Shown here in pieces: positions 26,911 to 35,651 of a stretch of 64,000 bases of DNA. A program made the translations under genes and the position numbers. The notes below the pieces were generated by a model that was not told the DNA's origin, searched no databases, and saw only the letters and a list, made by a program, of their open reading frames with translations. The DNA comes from Beijerinckiaceae bacterium. Its GTDB lineage: Bacteria > Pseudomonadota > Alphaproteobacteria > Rhizobiales > Beijerinckiaceae. The stretch covers positions 1-64,000 of the forward strand of contig CANJVX010000009.1 of the NCBI GenBank assembly GCA_947478405.1, in the 5' to 3' direction. How positions within the stretch are numbered: position 1 is the first letter of the stretch; each line of letters opens with the position of its first letter.

Positions 26911-27087
26911 ATGACTTTTACGCCGAACAGGAATTTTATAGCGTTCTGGGATCTGCATGGCTTTAGCCTGTACGGTACGCTCATGTTCAGCGGCGTTGAA
27001 GCGGGTATGAAATTGTCATCTAAAATGGGCCATTTTGGCGCACGGGACTACCTTGCAAAAACGCATATAGCTGATCGCCTAACTTAA
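26911..27087 (+). CDS. Possible small protein (58 aa) upstream of dnaA
   Basis: ATG 26911 to TAA 27085-27087, beginning MTFTPNRNFIAFWDLHGFSLYG and ending KTHIADRLT. I recognise no family. In favour: a strong AAGGGGG ribosome-binding site 5 bases upstream, and a dyad and hairpin just before it. Against: short, no homologue known to me, and it lies in a region that could be purely regulatory. The frame extends upstream to 26875 but the ribosome site supports 26911. Confidence 0.35.
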   Translation: MTFTPNRNFIAFWDLHGFSLYGTLMFSGVEAGMKLSSKMGHFGARDYLAKTHIADRLT

Positions 27088-27090
27088 GAA

Positions 27091-27123
27091 GGCGTCGGTT
27101 ACGCCACTCCGCATATGGAGTGG
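27091..27123 (+). repeat. Two mutually exclusive hairpins in the dnaA leader
   Basis: GGCGT/ACGCC (27091-27095 with 27101-27105) and CCACTCC/GGAGTGG (27104-27110 with 27117-27123). They share bases 27104-27105, so only one can form fully. They lie about 60 bases before the likely dnaA start. Confidence 0.4.
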
Positions 27124-27181
27124 ATCAGCTTGCGTTGTCACGCATTGTGGCTTCCGTTCGGGGTAGTTGCCTCGACGTTTG

Positions 27182-28723
27182 ATGATTGAGAATAAATCAA
27201 TGCTGAAACCCGGTCTCGATTCTGTTCAGGCTGCGTCGATCGTCCCTGAAAAATCTGACGGCTCCGTCGCCATGGATCATTCTGAGGCATGGCAGCGCGT
27301 CTGCCGCCGTTTGCGCGCTGAAGTTGGAGAGGACGTTTTCAATTCCTGGTTTGGTCGCCTTGAGTTGGATGAAGTTCATGACGATGTCGCGCGCCTCTCA
27401 GTCCCAACAAAATTTCTCAAAAGCTGGATCCAGTCCCACTATACAGACCGTATTGTGGCGGCTCTGGGCTCTGAGCTGCCGGGCATAGCGTCTTTGGCGA
27501 TTGCCGTGCGCACATCCGGCCGCATTGCCCAGCAGCGCCCCATCGAAACTCCCTCAGCTCGCATGGATGAGAACTCCGCCCGGATTGCTACCAATATTTT
27601 TGCGCCGGCCAGCGCGGTGACGCCACGTCGCGACCATGAAATTTCGGCTCGTGATGCCAAACATATCGAGAGTGAAGCGCTTGGGGGTTCTCCCCTCGAC
27701 CGGCGATTGACCTTTTCGAGCTTCTTGGTTGGCAAATCAAACCAGCTGGCTCATGCCGCAGCTCAGCGTATCGCCCAGGCACCCGCCTCCGAGACGCCGA
27801 TTTATAATCCACTCTATATCCATGCCTCTGTCGGCCTAGGGAAGACCCATCTCATCCAGGCCGTTGCCCATTGCGCGAGCGAAGCAGGTCGCCGGGTCAT
27901 TTATCTGACCGCCGAAAAGTTTATGTATGGCTTTGTGTCGGCGCTCAAGGCGCAGACGGCAATTGCCTTTAAGGAAAAACTGCGTGCGATTGACGTCCTC
28001 GTCATCGACGACGTGCAATTCCTGCAGGGCAAGTCGATACAGCAGGAATTCTGTCACACGCTCAATGCGCTGATTGATGCTGGACGCCAGGTCGTGATCG
28101 CAGCTGATCGTCCGCCATCTGACCTTGAAAGCCTTGAAGAACGCGTCCGCTCCCGTCTTGCCGGCGGCCTTTGCGTCGAAATGGGCTCGCTTGATGAAGC
28201 TCTTCGGGTGAAAATTCTGGAAACGCGCATCGCGGCCGCCCGCATTGCTCAGCCGACGTTCGAAGTGCCTAGCGCAGTCGTGACGCTTGTTGCGCGCTCT
28301 ATTCAGACGAATGGGCGCGACCTTGATGGTGCGGTCAATCGCCTGCTCGCCCATGTCACGTTAACTGGCGCGCCGCTTACGGTTGAGACGGCGGAGATTG
28401 CGATACGCGACCTTGTTCGTACGCGTGAGCCTAAGCGCGTGAAGATTGAAGACATCCAAAAGCTCGTTGCTACACATTTCAATGTCAGCCGTGCCGATAT
28501 TTTGTCTTCACGTCGCACAGCAACTGTCGTGCGGCCGCGTCAGATCGCCATGTATTTGGCAAAAGTTTTAACGCTCCGTTCGTTGCCAGAAATAGGCCGT
28601 CGTTTTGGTGGCCGCGATCACACAACAGTGCTTCATGCCGTGCGCAAGATCGAAGGTCTGGCCAATAATGATGGCCAGCTCAATGAAGAGCTGGAGCTCT
28701 TGAAGCGGATGCTGATGGATTGA
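27182..28723 (+). CDS. dnaA: Chromosomal replication initiator protein DnaA
   Basis: AAA+ initiator that binds oriC and opens DNA. Domain I (about 35-105; [25 protein letters not shown]), a variable linker domain II, domain III AAA+ core with Walker [11 protein letters not shown] and Walker [14 protein letters not shown], and domain IV with the DnaA signature [20 protein letters not shown]. The start is uncertain: ATG 27182 is reported; TTG 27167, ATG 27200 and ATG 27272 (just before domain I) are alternatives, and none has a strong ribosome site. About 513 residues from ATG 27182. Confidence 0.94.
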   Translation: MIENKSMLKPGLDSVQAASIVPEKSDGSVAMDHSEAWQRVCRRLRAEVGEDVFNSWFGRLELDEVHDDVARLSVPTKFLKSWIQSHYTDRIVAALGSELPGIASLAIAVRTSGRIAQQRPIETPSARMDENSARIATNIFAPASAVTPRRDHEISARDAKHIESEALGGSPLDRRLTFSSFLVGKSNQLAHAAAQRIAQAPASETPIYNPLYIHASVGLGKTHLIQAVAHCASEAGRRVIYLTAEKFMYGFVSALKAQTAIAFKEKLRAIDVLVIDDVQFLQGKSIQQEFCHTLNALIDAGRQVVIAADRPPSDLESLEERVRSRLAGGLCVEMGSLDEALRVKILETRIAAARIAQPTFEVPSAVVTLVARSIQTNGRDLDGAVNRLLAHVTLTGAPLTVETAEIAIRDLVRTREPKRVKIEDIQKLVATHFNVSRADILSSRRTATVVRPRQIAMYLAKVLTLRSLPEIGRRFGGRDHTTVLHAVRKIEGLANNDGQLNEELELLKRMLMD

Positions 28724-28744
28724 TCCTATCGACGTTCATTCGAA

Positions 28745-28774
28745 AAAAAGGCCGCTCTTAAGAGCGGCCTTTTT
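28745..28774. terminator. Bidirectional terminator between dnaA and typA
   Basis: GGCCGCTCTTAAGAGCGGCC palindrome at 28750-28769 flanked by A5 (28745-28749) and T5 (28770-28774), serving both convergent genes. Confidence 0.92.
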
Positions 28775-28794
28775 AATTCCTAATCTGACAAATA

Positions 28795-30618
28795 TCAGAC
28801 CGAACCATCCTTGGCACGCTCAGCACGCTTACGATCATTGGGATCTAGAAACCCTTTGCGCAAACGAACCGACTTCGGCGTTACCTCGACGCGCTCATCG
28901 TCTTCGATATAGGCCAAAGCCTTTTCGAGGGTCATGCGGATCGGAGGCGTCAAGCGGACTGCTTCGTCCTTGCTCTGCGTACGAATGTTGGTGAGCTGCT
29001 TGCCCTTGAGAACGTTGATCTCAAGATCATTTTCACGAGTGTGTTCGCCAACGATCATGCCACGATAGACTTTCCAGCCCGGCTCAATCATCATTGGGCC
29101 ACGGTCTTCAAGCTTCCACATTGCATAAGCAACAGCTTCGCCCTGATCGTTGGAAATCAAAACACCATTACGACGCCCCTGAATTTCGCCCTTATGCGCC
29201 GCATATTCAAAGAACAAACGATTCATGATCGCCGTGCCTTTGGTGTCGGTCAGCAATTCACCCTGATAACCGATCAGTCCGCGCGTCGGAGCATGAAAAA
29301 CAAGACGTAGACGATTGCCGCCTGAGGGTCGCATTTCAAGCAGATCTGCCTTTCGTTCAGCCATTTTCTGCACGACGACGCCCGAATGTTCTTCATCTAC
29401 GTCGATGACGACTTCTTCAATTGGCTCGAGAATGGTGCCGTCGTCCGTACGCTTAAAGACAACGCGCGGACGCGAAATGCTCAGCTCGAAACCCTCACGA
29501 CGCATGGTCTCGATCAGAATACCAAGCTGTAATTCGCCGCGACCCGAGACGATGAAGTTGTCACCGCTAGGCGAATCCTCAACACGCAAGGCAACATTAC
29601 CTTCGGCTTCTTTGTAAAGACGGGCGCGGATCATGCGGCTCGTCACCTTGTCGCCTTCTGTTCCAGCCAGCGGGCTGTCATTGACCATAAAAGTCATCGA
29701 CAAAGTCGGGGGATCAATCGGTTGCGCCTGCAAAGGTTCTGTCACATCCATCGCGCAAAGCGTATCGGCGACATTGAATTTTTCGAGACCCGCGATAGCA
29801 ACAATGTCACCCGCTTCTGCTTCATCAATGGGCTGACGCTCTATGCCGCGGAAAGCTAGGATCTTTGAAATGCGGCCTTGTTCGACGATTTTTCCTTCAC
29901 GGTCCAAAACTTTGACCTGCTGGTTTGGCTTCACAGAGCCAGCAAATACCCGGCCTGTAACCACGCGACCGAGATAGGGGTTTGCTTCGAGAAGTGTGCC
30001 GAGCAGACGGAAGGAGCCAGCTTCAATTTTAGGTTCGGCAACATGTTTAAGCACGATGTCGAATAGCGGAGCCATGCCTTGATCCTGAGGACCGTCCGGA
30101 GAATTGGAAACCCAGCCTTGTTTGGCTGAACCGTAAATGATGGGAAAATCGAGCTGCTCGTCGGTTGCGTCGAGTGCGGCGAAAAGATCGAAGACCTCGT
30201 TCACGACTTCTGTCACGCGCGCGTCCGGACGATCAACCTTGTTGATGCAGACAATTGGCTTGAGACCGATCTTCAGCGCCTTGCCGACAACGAATTTCGT
30301 CTGCGGCATTGGGCCTTCAGCTGCATCGACGAGGACGATGGCGCTGTCCACCATCGACAGGATGCGTTCCACTTCGCCACCGAAGTCAGCGTGGCCCGGA
30401 GTGTCGACGATGTTGATGCGCACATCTTTCCAGACGACCGAAGTTGCCTTTGCAAGAATGGTGATGCCGCGTTCTTTTTCGAGATCGCTTGAATCCATCA
30501 CGCGCTCGGCTACGCGTTGGTTGTCGCGGAATGCACCGGACTGCTGGAGGAGCTTGTCTACGAGAGTGGTCTTGCCGTGGTCGACGTGGGCAATAATGGC
30601 GATATTTCGCAGTTTCAT
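28795..30618 (-). CDS. typA: Translational GTPase TypA/BipA
   Basis: Ribosome-associated GTPase of the EF-G family involved in 50S assembly and stress adaptation. 607 residues: G domain with AHVDHGKTTLVDKLL (G1), DTPGHADFGGEV (G3) and NKVDRPDAR (G4); domain II; and EF-G-like domains III and V plus the BipA-specific C-terminal region (RENDLEINVLKGKQLTNIRTQSKDEAVRLTPP). Ends in the shared terminator with dnaA. The 243 bases upstream (30619-30861) hold the argG terminator but no promoter I can define for typA. Confidence 0.96.
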   Translation of the reverse strand: MKLRNIAIIAHVDHGKTTLVDKLLQQSGAFRDNQRVAERVMDSSDLEKERGITILAKATSVVWKDVRINIVDTPGHADFGGEVERILSMVDSAIVLVDAAEGPMPQTKFVVGKALKIGLKPIVCINKVDRPDARVTEVVNEVFDLFAALDATDEQLDFPIIYGSAKQGWVSNSPDGPQDQGMAPLFDIVLKHVAEPKIEAGSFRLLGTLLEANPYLGRVVTGRVFAGSVKPNQQVKVLDREGKIVEQGRISKILAFRGIERQPIDEAEAGDIVAIAGLEKFNVADTLCAMDVTEPLQAQPIDPPTLSMTFMVNDSPLAGTEGDKVTSRMIRARLYKEAEGNVALRVEDSPSGDNFIVSGRGELQLGILIETMRREGFELSISRPRVVFKRTDDGTILEPIEEVVIDVDEEHSGVVVQKMAERKADLLEMRPSGGNRLRLVFHAPTRGLIGYQGELLTDTKGTAIMNRLFFEYAAHKGEIQGRRNGVLISNDQGEAVAYAMWKLEDRGPMMIEPGWKVYRGMIVGEHTRENDLEINVLKGKQLTNIRTQSKDEAVRLTPPIRMTLEKALAYIEDDERVEVTPKSVRLRKGFLDPNDRKRAERAKDGSV

Positions 30619-30813
30619 GTGTCAGCCGGTGGTTGGGATCTGCGCCCCGGTCCATCCGGTGCGGTCGTGTCGAGTTCATCGGGCCCATTTTGAAGTGGGG
30701 GTCGCCAACTCGCGATCTCTGGAAATTGCGGCCTTCAGGCCGAACTTGGTGCGGTGCATACACGAAAGTCCCCACTTTGGGAACCCGTGTGCGAACGGGG
30801 TGCAGGGCAAATG

Positions 30814-30839
30814 AAAAGGCCCCGCCATAGGGCGGGGCC
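30814..30839 (-). terminator. argG terminator
   Basis: GGCCCCGCC (30818-30826) and GGCGGGGCC (30831-30839) around a four-base loop; on the minus strand the stem is followed by TTTT (complement of 30814-30817). It lies 22 bases beyond the argG stop. Confidence 0.85.
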
Positions 30840-30861
30840 GGATTATTGGACCGCGCTTGAC

Positions 30862-32094
30862 TTAGCCGCGTTTGTTGCGCTTGCCCAAGGTGCGCAGGCG
30901 CAGAGCGTTGAGCTTGATAAAACCCGCTGCATCGAGGTGGTCATAGGCTACGGCGCCCTCCTCAAAGGTAACCAGATCTTGGTCATAGAGCGAAAACGGC
31001 GACTGACGGCCAACCACCCTGACATTACCCTTGTAGAGCTTCAGGCGGACCGTGCCGGTCACGCGCTCCTGGCTCTTGTCGATCAGGGCCTGCAGCATTT
31101 CGCGTTCGGGTGAGAACCAAAAGCCATTGTAGATCAGTTCGGCATATTTGGGCATTAGCTCATCCTTCAGGTGAGCCGCGCCGCGGTCCAGCGTGATGGA
31201 TTCAATGCCGCGATGGGCTTCGAGTAGGATTGTCCCGCCAGGGGTCTCATAGACACCGCGCGATTTCATGCCGACGAAGCGGTTTTCGACAAGATCAAGA
31301 CGGCCGATGCCATTGGCCCCGCCCAGTTCGTTAAGCTTGGCGAGCAGCGTGGCAGGCGACATTTTCTCGCCGTTAACAGCTACTGCATCGCCTTTTTCGA
31401 AGTCGATGGTTATTTCGGTGACGACATCGGGAGCATCCTCCGGCGCAATCGTCCGCATATGGACATATTCCGGCGGCTCCACCCACGGGTCCTCAAGGAC
31501 TTTGCCTTCGGACGAGGAGTGCAGGAGATTGGCGTCAACCGAGAAAGGCGCTTCGCCCCGCTTGTCTTTGGAAATTGGGATCTGGTTTTCTTCGGCGAAG
31601 GCGATGAGCGCTTCGCGGCTCTTGAAATCCCATTCGCGCCAGGGCGCAATCACCTTGATGTCGGGTTCAAGCGCATAATAGCCGAGCTCGAAGCGGACCT
31701 GATCATTACCCTTGCCAGTCGCGCCATGCGAGACGGCGTCGGCGCCAACTTTGCGCGCGATTTCAATCTGCTTCTTGGCGATCAACGGGCGCGCGATTGA
31801 TGTACCAAGCAGATAAAGCCCTTCATATTGGGCATTGGCGCGGAACATCGGGAAGACATAATCACGCACGAATTCTTCGCGTAGGTCTTCAATAAAGATG
31901 TGTTCTTTCTTGATGCCAAGCAGCTCAGCCTTTTTGCGGGCTGGCTCCAGCTCTTCCCCCTGACCGAGATCGGCTGTGAAGGTCACGACTTCGCAGCCAT
32001 AGGTGGTCTGCAGCCATTTCAGAATGATGGACGTGTCGAGGCCGCCAGAATAGGCGAGGACAACACGTTTGACGTCTTTGATGGGTCGGGACAT
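30862..32094 (-). CDS. argG: Argininosuccinate synthase
   Basis: Condenses citrulline and aspartate with ATP in arginine synthesis. 410 residues beginning [28 protein letters not shown], where SGGLDTS is the N-type ATP pyrophosphatase P-loop; [16 protein letters not shown] and NGFWFSPER are further family motifs. ATG 32094 is chosen over the in-frame upstream start at 32124 because it gives the standard N terminus. Monocistronic by its own terminator; argH is not in the window. Confidence 0.96.
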   Translation of the reverse strand: MSRPIKDVKRVVLAYSGGLDTSIILKWLQTTYGCEVVTFTADLGQGEELEPARKKAELLGIKKEHIFIEDLREEFVRDYVFPMFRANAQYEGLYLLGTSIARPLIAKKQIEIARKVGADAVSHGATGKGNDQVRFELGYYALEPDIKVIAPWREWDFKSREALIAFAEENQIPISKDKRGEAPFSVDANLLHSSSEGKVLEDPWVEPPEYVHMRTIAPEDAPDVVTEITIDFEKGDAVAVNGEKMSPATLLAKLNELGGANGIGRLDLVENRFVGMKSRGVYETPGGTILLEAHRGIESITLDRGAAHLKDELMPKYAELIYNGFWFSPEREMLQALIDKSQERVTGTVRLKLYKGNVRVVGRQSPFSLYDQDLVTFEEGAVAYDHLDAAGFIKLNALRLRTLGKRNKRG

Positions 32095-32154
32095 GGAGCG
32101 TCTCTGGTCGCGGAAGGAAGACATGCGGGCAAGGCCCGGCTTGATCGCGGCGGA

Positions 32155-32940
32155 CTATAGAGCCGCGCGTTCATCGCGCAAGTCAGATTCCTTGCTCTTT
32201 GCGCCGAGCAAGAGGCGATAAAGCCCGAGTATGATCAGGATTGTGAGGAGCCCCGCAAAAATAGTGTCGGATAGATAATGCCCACCAAAAGCCACCCGCA
32301 GCAGTCCTGTCGCGGCTCCGAAGACTATCGCCGCTATGATGGCCACCGGACGCACGGTCAGGGGCGTGATCAGAGCTGGCGCGAGCGTCCAGAAGGCGGA
32401 GGCGGTTTCGCCAGAAACAAAGGAGCAGTTACGCTCGCATTGCCCGTCAAACCGATACCAAGGGCGGAACTCCCATTGGCCACCCATGTCCTGCGTCTGG
32501 ACCGGCCGGGGGCGATGGGAATTGTCTTTCAATATGACATTGGTCAGTAGCCCCGGTGCGAGGGCTAGCGTCAGGGCCAGAAAGGTAAGCGCCCGGCCTG
32601 TCGGCAGAAAGGGGTTTTTGCCGCCAAGGCGGCGCATGATCCAGCCTAATGTTGCCCCGCCAGCGATCCAGAAGGGTGCAACATAAAAAATGCTGCGCAG
32701 CATTTCGCCAAATGGGGTCACCCCGATGAAGCCTTGACCCTCCCGCCAAAACAAACGTGCGGCTGCGAGATCCAGCTCTGGAACAAAGCCAAACAGGCTG
32801 CCGCTCAACACTAAGAGCGCAAGAACTATGAATGTGGTGGATCGGATCAAGAGAACCTTTCGGGGTTCAGAAAGCGTGGCCTCCGCCTTTGTAGAGTGCA
32901 AGGAGCCCGGCGAGAAGGGCCTTGCCCTTGCTCTACGCAC
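32155..32940 (-). CDS. PAP2-superfamily membrane phosphatase
   Basis: Integral-membrane lipid phosphatase-like protein, 261 residues with about five or six hydrophobic segments. The acid-phosphatase motifs are seen: KDNSHRPRP (motif 1, with Lys and two Arg), SFVSGETA (motif 2) and RVAFGGHYLSD (motif 3, His and Asp). The family includes undecaprenyl-pyrophosphate phosphatases and lipid A phosphatases (LpxE); the substrate here is undetermined. The N-terminal 30 residues are basic and the true start may be internal. Its 5' end is 23 bases from the divergent moeB-like start. Confidence 0.85.
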   Translation of the reverse strand: MRRARARPFSPGSLHSTKAEATLSEPRKVLLIRSTTFIVLALLVLSGSLFGFVPELDLAAARLFWREGQGFIGVTPFGEMLRSIFYVAPFWIAGGATLGWIMRRLGGKNPFLPTGRALTFLALTLALAPGLLTNVILKDNSHRPRPVQTQDMGGQWEFRPWYRFDGQCERNCSFVSGETASAFWTLAPALITPLTVRPVAIIAAIVFGAATGLLRVAFGGHYLSDTIFAGLLTILIILGLYRLLLGAKSKESDLRDERAAL

Positions 32941-32963
32941 CTTGGCTCCATAGTTTGGCGTCC

Positions 32964-33758
32964 ATGAGCTTGTCGGCGGAAGAAATCGAGCGCTATGCGC
33001 GTCATATTGTGTTGCAGGGCGTTGGCGGCCCCGGTCAACAGCAACTCAAGGCTGCTCGTGTGCTTGTTGTGGGCGCGGGCGGCCTTGGCTCCCCCGTTCT
33101 TCAATATCTAGCAGCGGCTGGAATTGGCACTATAGGCATTGTCGATGACGACGAGGTTTCGCTGTCCAATCTACAGCGGCAGGTGCTGCATGCCACCGAT
33201 GAGCTGGGCCAGCCAAAGGTGGAGAGCGCGTCACGGGCGATTGCTCGCTTGAACCCGCATGTGAGGGTGGTAACCCATCGCTTGCGGATCAATGCCGGGA
33301 ACGCGGCCGCCCTTTTGACCGATTACGACTTCGTCGCGGAGGGTTCCGACAATTTCGAAACTCGATATGCGGTTTCAGATGCCTGTTTTCACGCCCAAAA
33401 GCCACTTGTGACGGGCGCCGTTGGTACATTTGACGCTTCGCTCACGACACTTCGGCCTTTCGAGACCAATGCTGCCGGCGACAAGAACCCCACCTACCGC
33501 TGCCTTTTTCCCGAGCCACCCCCGCCCGGGACGGTACCTGCCTGCGCTGAAGCAGGCGTGTTAGGTGCCTTGACCGGCATGGTGGGGGCCATGATGGCCT
33601 TGGAGGTGATCCGGGAGATTGTAGGCTTTGGCGAAGGCCTCACGGGCCGTATCCTCCTTATCGATAGCCGCTCCATGCGTTTCGAAACAGTGCGCTATCT
33701 TTGGGATCCGGATAACTTGCTGAATGGCAGCAGAGAATCCCGGCGATCTCAAAGGTGA
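32964..33758 (+). CDS. moeB: MoeB/ThiF-family adenylyltransferase
   Basis: E1-like enzyme that adenylates the C-terminal glycine of a ubiquitin-like sulfur carrier (MoaD or ThiS). 264 residues: MSLSAEEIERYARHIVLQGVGGPGQQQL at the start, nucleotide loop VVGAGGLGSPVLQYLAAAG, DDDEVSLSNLQRQ, and the conserved cysteine region PACAEAGVLG. The paired CxxC zinc motifs of E. coli MoeB are not obvious. ATG 32964 is preferred to TTG 32922, which would add an unconserved leader. MoeB versus ThiF cannot be decided without a partner gene nearby. Confidence 0.85.
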   Translation: MSLSAEEIERYARHIVLQGVGGPGQQQLKAARVLVVGAGGLGSPVLQYLAAAGIGTIGIVDDDEVSLSNLQRQVLHATDELGQPKVESASRAIARLNPHVRVVTHRLRINAGNAAALLTDYDFVAEGSDNFETRYAVSDACFHAQKPLVTGAVGTFDASLTTLRPFETNAAGDKNPTYRCLFPEPPPPGTVPACAEAGVLGALTGMVGAMMALEVIREIVGFGEGLTGRILLIDSRSMRFETVRYLWDPDNLLNGSRESRRSQR

Positions 33759-33912
33759 TCCACAGACTTGCGCACAGGTTTGCCAACAGGATCTCCACAT
33801 ACTTTTCCGCAGGTTTGGGGCAAAGATTGGTGCAAATAGCACTTGCTTGAAGCCGGTTGCGCCATGCTTTATTCCTGAAGGTTCAGATTAAGAAAAAAGG
33901 GGAGGGTTCCGC

Positions 33913-34437
33913 ATGTCCTTATCGCTTCATCAGGCTAGTATGCCACTTATGCTGCAGATGCTCGGCAGTCTCGCCGGCATGTGTGACAAGGCCGCCGCCC
34001 ATTGTGCGGACAAGAAAATCGATCCGCAGGTTTTGCTGACGGCCCGGCTATTTCCGAACATGTATGCCTTCCAGAAGCAGGTGCAGGTTGCAACTGATTG
34101 GGCAGGCAATACAGCTGCTATGCTAGCGGGTGTCGACCCTCAGAAATCACCGCATGAAGAGAAGACTTTTGATGAGTTGCGCGCGCGCATTGCCGCGACC
34201 GTTGCTTTCATCAAAGGTATCGACTCTGCCAAAATCGACGCCGCGGACGGTCATGAGATCACTTGGACAACACCGAGCAATACACGCGTGATGATGGGAG
34301 AGGATTTTGCGCTCCATCAGTCTATGCCGCAGTTCTTTTTTCACGTAACCAGCGCCTATAGCATTTTGCGTCACAATGGCGTCGAGCTCGCCAAGCGCGA
34401 TTTCATGGGCGATGTGCCGCGCGTAAAATATATCTGA
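33913..34437 (+). CDS. DUF1993 family protein
   Basis: 174-residue soluble, helical protein that I recognise as DUF1993 (a DinB-like four-helix fold). Typical phrases: MSLSLHQASMPLMLQMLGSL, LLTARLFPNMYAFQKQVQVATDWAG and MPQFFFHVTSAYSILRHNGVELAKRDFMG. No enzymatic activity is established for the family. The 154 bases before it contain nothing definite. It precedes ridA by 27 bases and probably forms an operon with it. Confidence 0.85.
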   Translation: MSLSLHQASMPLMLQMLGSLAGMCDKAAAHCADKKIDPQVLLTARLFPNMYAFQKQVQVATDWAGNTAAMLAGVDPQKSPHEEKTFDELRARIAATVAFIKGIDSAKIDAADGHEITWTTPSNTRVMMGEDFALHQSMPQFFFHVTSAYSILRHNGVELAKRDFMGDVPRVKYI

Positions 34438-34464
34438 AAGCACCAACGAAGAGAGAGAAGGTCA

Positions 34465-34815
34465 ATGTCGATCAAGTGTATCGGTCCCGGCGTCCGCATG
34501 AGCAAGGCCGTCGTTCATGGCAATACGGTCTATACCGCCGGTCAGGTGGCCGATAAGACCGTGGGCCTCAGTGTCGCTGAACAGACGCAGGAAATCGTTG
34601 ATCTGATTGACGCGATCCTCGCAGAAGCAGGTTCAGACAAGACGAAGATCCTGTCGGCTACGATCTATCTCTCCGATATTTCGACCTTCGCTGAGATGAA
34701 CTCGATTTGGGATAAGTGGGTCGTGCAGGGACATACTCCCGCGCGCGCCACACTCGAAGCCAAGCTTGTTGGTCCGCAATACAAGGTCGAGATTGCCGTC
34801 ATCGCGGCCATCTGA
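34465..34815 (+). CDS. RidA family protein (enamine/imine deaminase)
   Basis: 116 residues of the YjgF/YER057c/UK114 family, which hydrolyses reactive 2-aminoacrylate-type imines to ammonia and keto acids. Family motifs: NTVYTAGQVADKT, the DLIDAILAEAGSDKTKILSATIYLSD helix-strand and the C-terminal ARATLEAKLVGPQYKVEIAVIAAI, which contains the substrate arginine. Ribosome site GAGAGAGAAGG precedes ATG 34465. A terminator follows, so the link to the downstream aldolase gene is partial at most. Confidence 0.9.
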   Translation: MSIKCIGPGVRMSKAVVHGNTVYTAGQVADKTVGLSVAEQTQEIVDLIDAILAEAGSDKTKILSATIYLSDISTFAEMNSIWDKWVVQGHTPARATLEAKLVGPQYKVEIAVIAAI

Positions 34816-34826
34816 AACTGATCTTT

Positions 34827-34855
34827 CGCCCCGGGCTTTTGTCCGGGGCGTTTTC
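34827..34855 (+). terminator. Terminator after ridA
   Basis: CGCCCCGG (34827-34834) pairs with CCGGGGCG (34843-34850) across an 8-base loop, followed by TTTT. Confidence 0.85.
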
Positions 34856-34890
34856 AAATCATAAAGCCGAAAAGGCGAAAGGGAGACGAC

Positions 34891-35583
34891 ATGACGCGTG
34901 ATGAAGCCAAGGAACGACTGGTTGCCGGTGGGCATATTCTCGACGCGGCCGGACAGGGTGATTTCACGCGCGGCCACATTTCCGTTCGCGTGCCAGAAGA
35001 TCCGACGAAATTCTATATGAAGCCGCATTCTTTCGGCTTGGATGAGATGACGGTTGATAATGTCGTCACCTGCGATCTCGAAGGCAATAAAGTGGATGGT
35101 TGGGCACCGCGTCACAGTGAAGTCTATATCCATTCTGAAATCTTCAAGATGCGCCCTGACATCAATTCGATCATTCACTCGCATCCCACTTACGCCGTTG
35201 CTTTCTCAGCAATGGGCCGCCGCATGAAGGCGTTGAGCCAGCCAAGCTCGCTCTTTGTCGATAATTTTGGCGTCTATACGGATTCGATCGACCTCATCCG
35301 CTCGAAAGATATGGGCCATGGCGTGGCAAAAGCGCTTGGTAAATTTCCCGTTGTGTTTCTGAAAAACCACGGCGTCGTTGTTTGTGGCCCTACAATCGAA
35401 GATACAGTGATCAGCTGCATCATGCTGGAAAACGCTTGCCAGATTCAGATGATTGCAGATGCTGCTGGTGAAACCGCTGGCGAATTCCCGATGGAAGATG
35501 TGCTGGCGCTACGCAAGAAACTGCTCAGCCCTGAGCAGAATGTTATCAATTTTAATTACCTCATGCGTCGCCTCAAGCGCTGA
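34891..35583 (+). CDS. Class II aldolase/adducin family protein
   Basis: 230 residues, related to L-fuculose-phosphate aldolase and L-ribulose-phosphate 4-epimerase. Zinc ligands are visible in SIIHSHPTYAVAF (HSHP) and in FLKNHGVVVCG; GDFTRGHISVRVP is the usual N-terminal GN/GH-I-S-xR segment. Substrate is unknown and this subgroup often lacks assigned activity. It stands between ridA and an MDR oxidoreductase, which suggests a small catabolic set. Confidence 0.85.
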   Translation: MTRDEAKERLVAGGHILDAAGQGDFTRGHISVRVPEDPTKFYMKPHSFGLDEMTVDNVVTCDLEGNKVDGWAPRHSEVYIHSEIFKMRPDINSIIHSHPTYAVAFSAMGRRMKALSQPSSLFVDNFGVYTDSIDLIRSKDMGHGVAKALGKFPVVFLKNHGVVVCGPTIEDTVISCIMLENACQIQMIADAAGETAGEFPMEDVLALRKKLLSPEQNVINFNYLMRRLKR

Positions 35584-35602
35584 GGCATCATTAAAAATAA
35601 AT

Positions 35603-35626
35603 GGCGGCAGGCTCGATCCTGCCGCC
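35603..35626 (+). repeat. GC-rich hairpin between aldolase and oxidoreductase genes
   Basis: GGCGGCAGG/CCTGCCGCC (35603-35611 and 35618-35626) with a six-base loop, 19 bases after the aldolase stop. No T-run follows on the plus strand, so it may be a processing or stability element rather than a full terminator. Confidence 0.55.
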
Positions 35627-35651
35627 GCAAAAACAATGATGGGAGGATAGC

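Larger units (their letters stand above)
26395..27181 (+). other. Long dnaA upstream region
   Basis: About 790 bases without a recognised gene. It holds, in order: four GANTC sites within 26479-26651, an 8-bp perfect dyad at 26843-26862, a hairpin at 26881-26899, a possible 58-residue reading frame at 26911-27087 and two overlapping hairpins at 27091-27123. No convincing DnaA box (TTATCCACA) was seen. The part 26652-26842 shows nothing I can name. Confidence 0.6.

Noticed and set aside
30137-30814. 225-residue plus-strand frame opposite the start of typA
   Set aside because: Serine-rich mirror of TypA codons, no family likeness; it also runs into the non-coding region.
33756-33764. TGATCCACA, one mismatch from a DnaA box, after moeB
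   Set aside because: A single near-match without neighbouring boxes or AT-rich repeats is not evidence for an origin.
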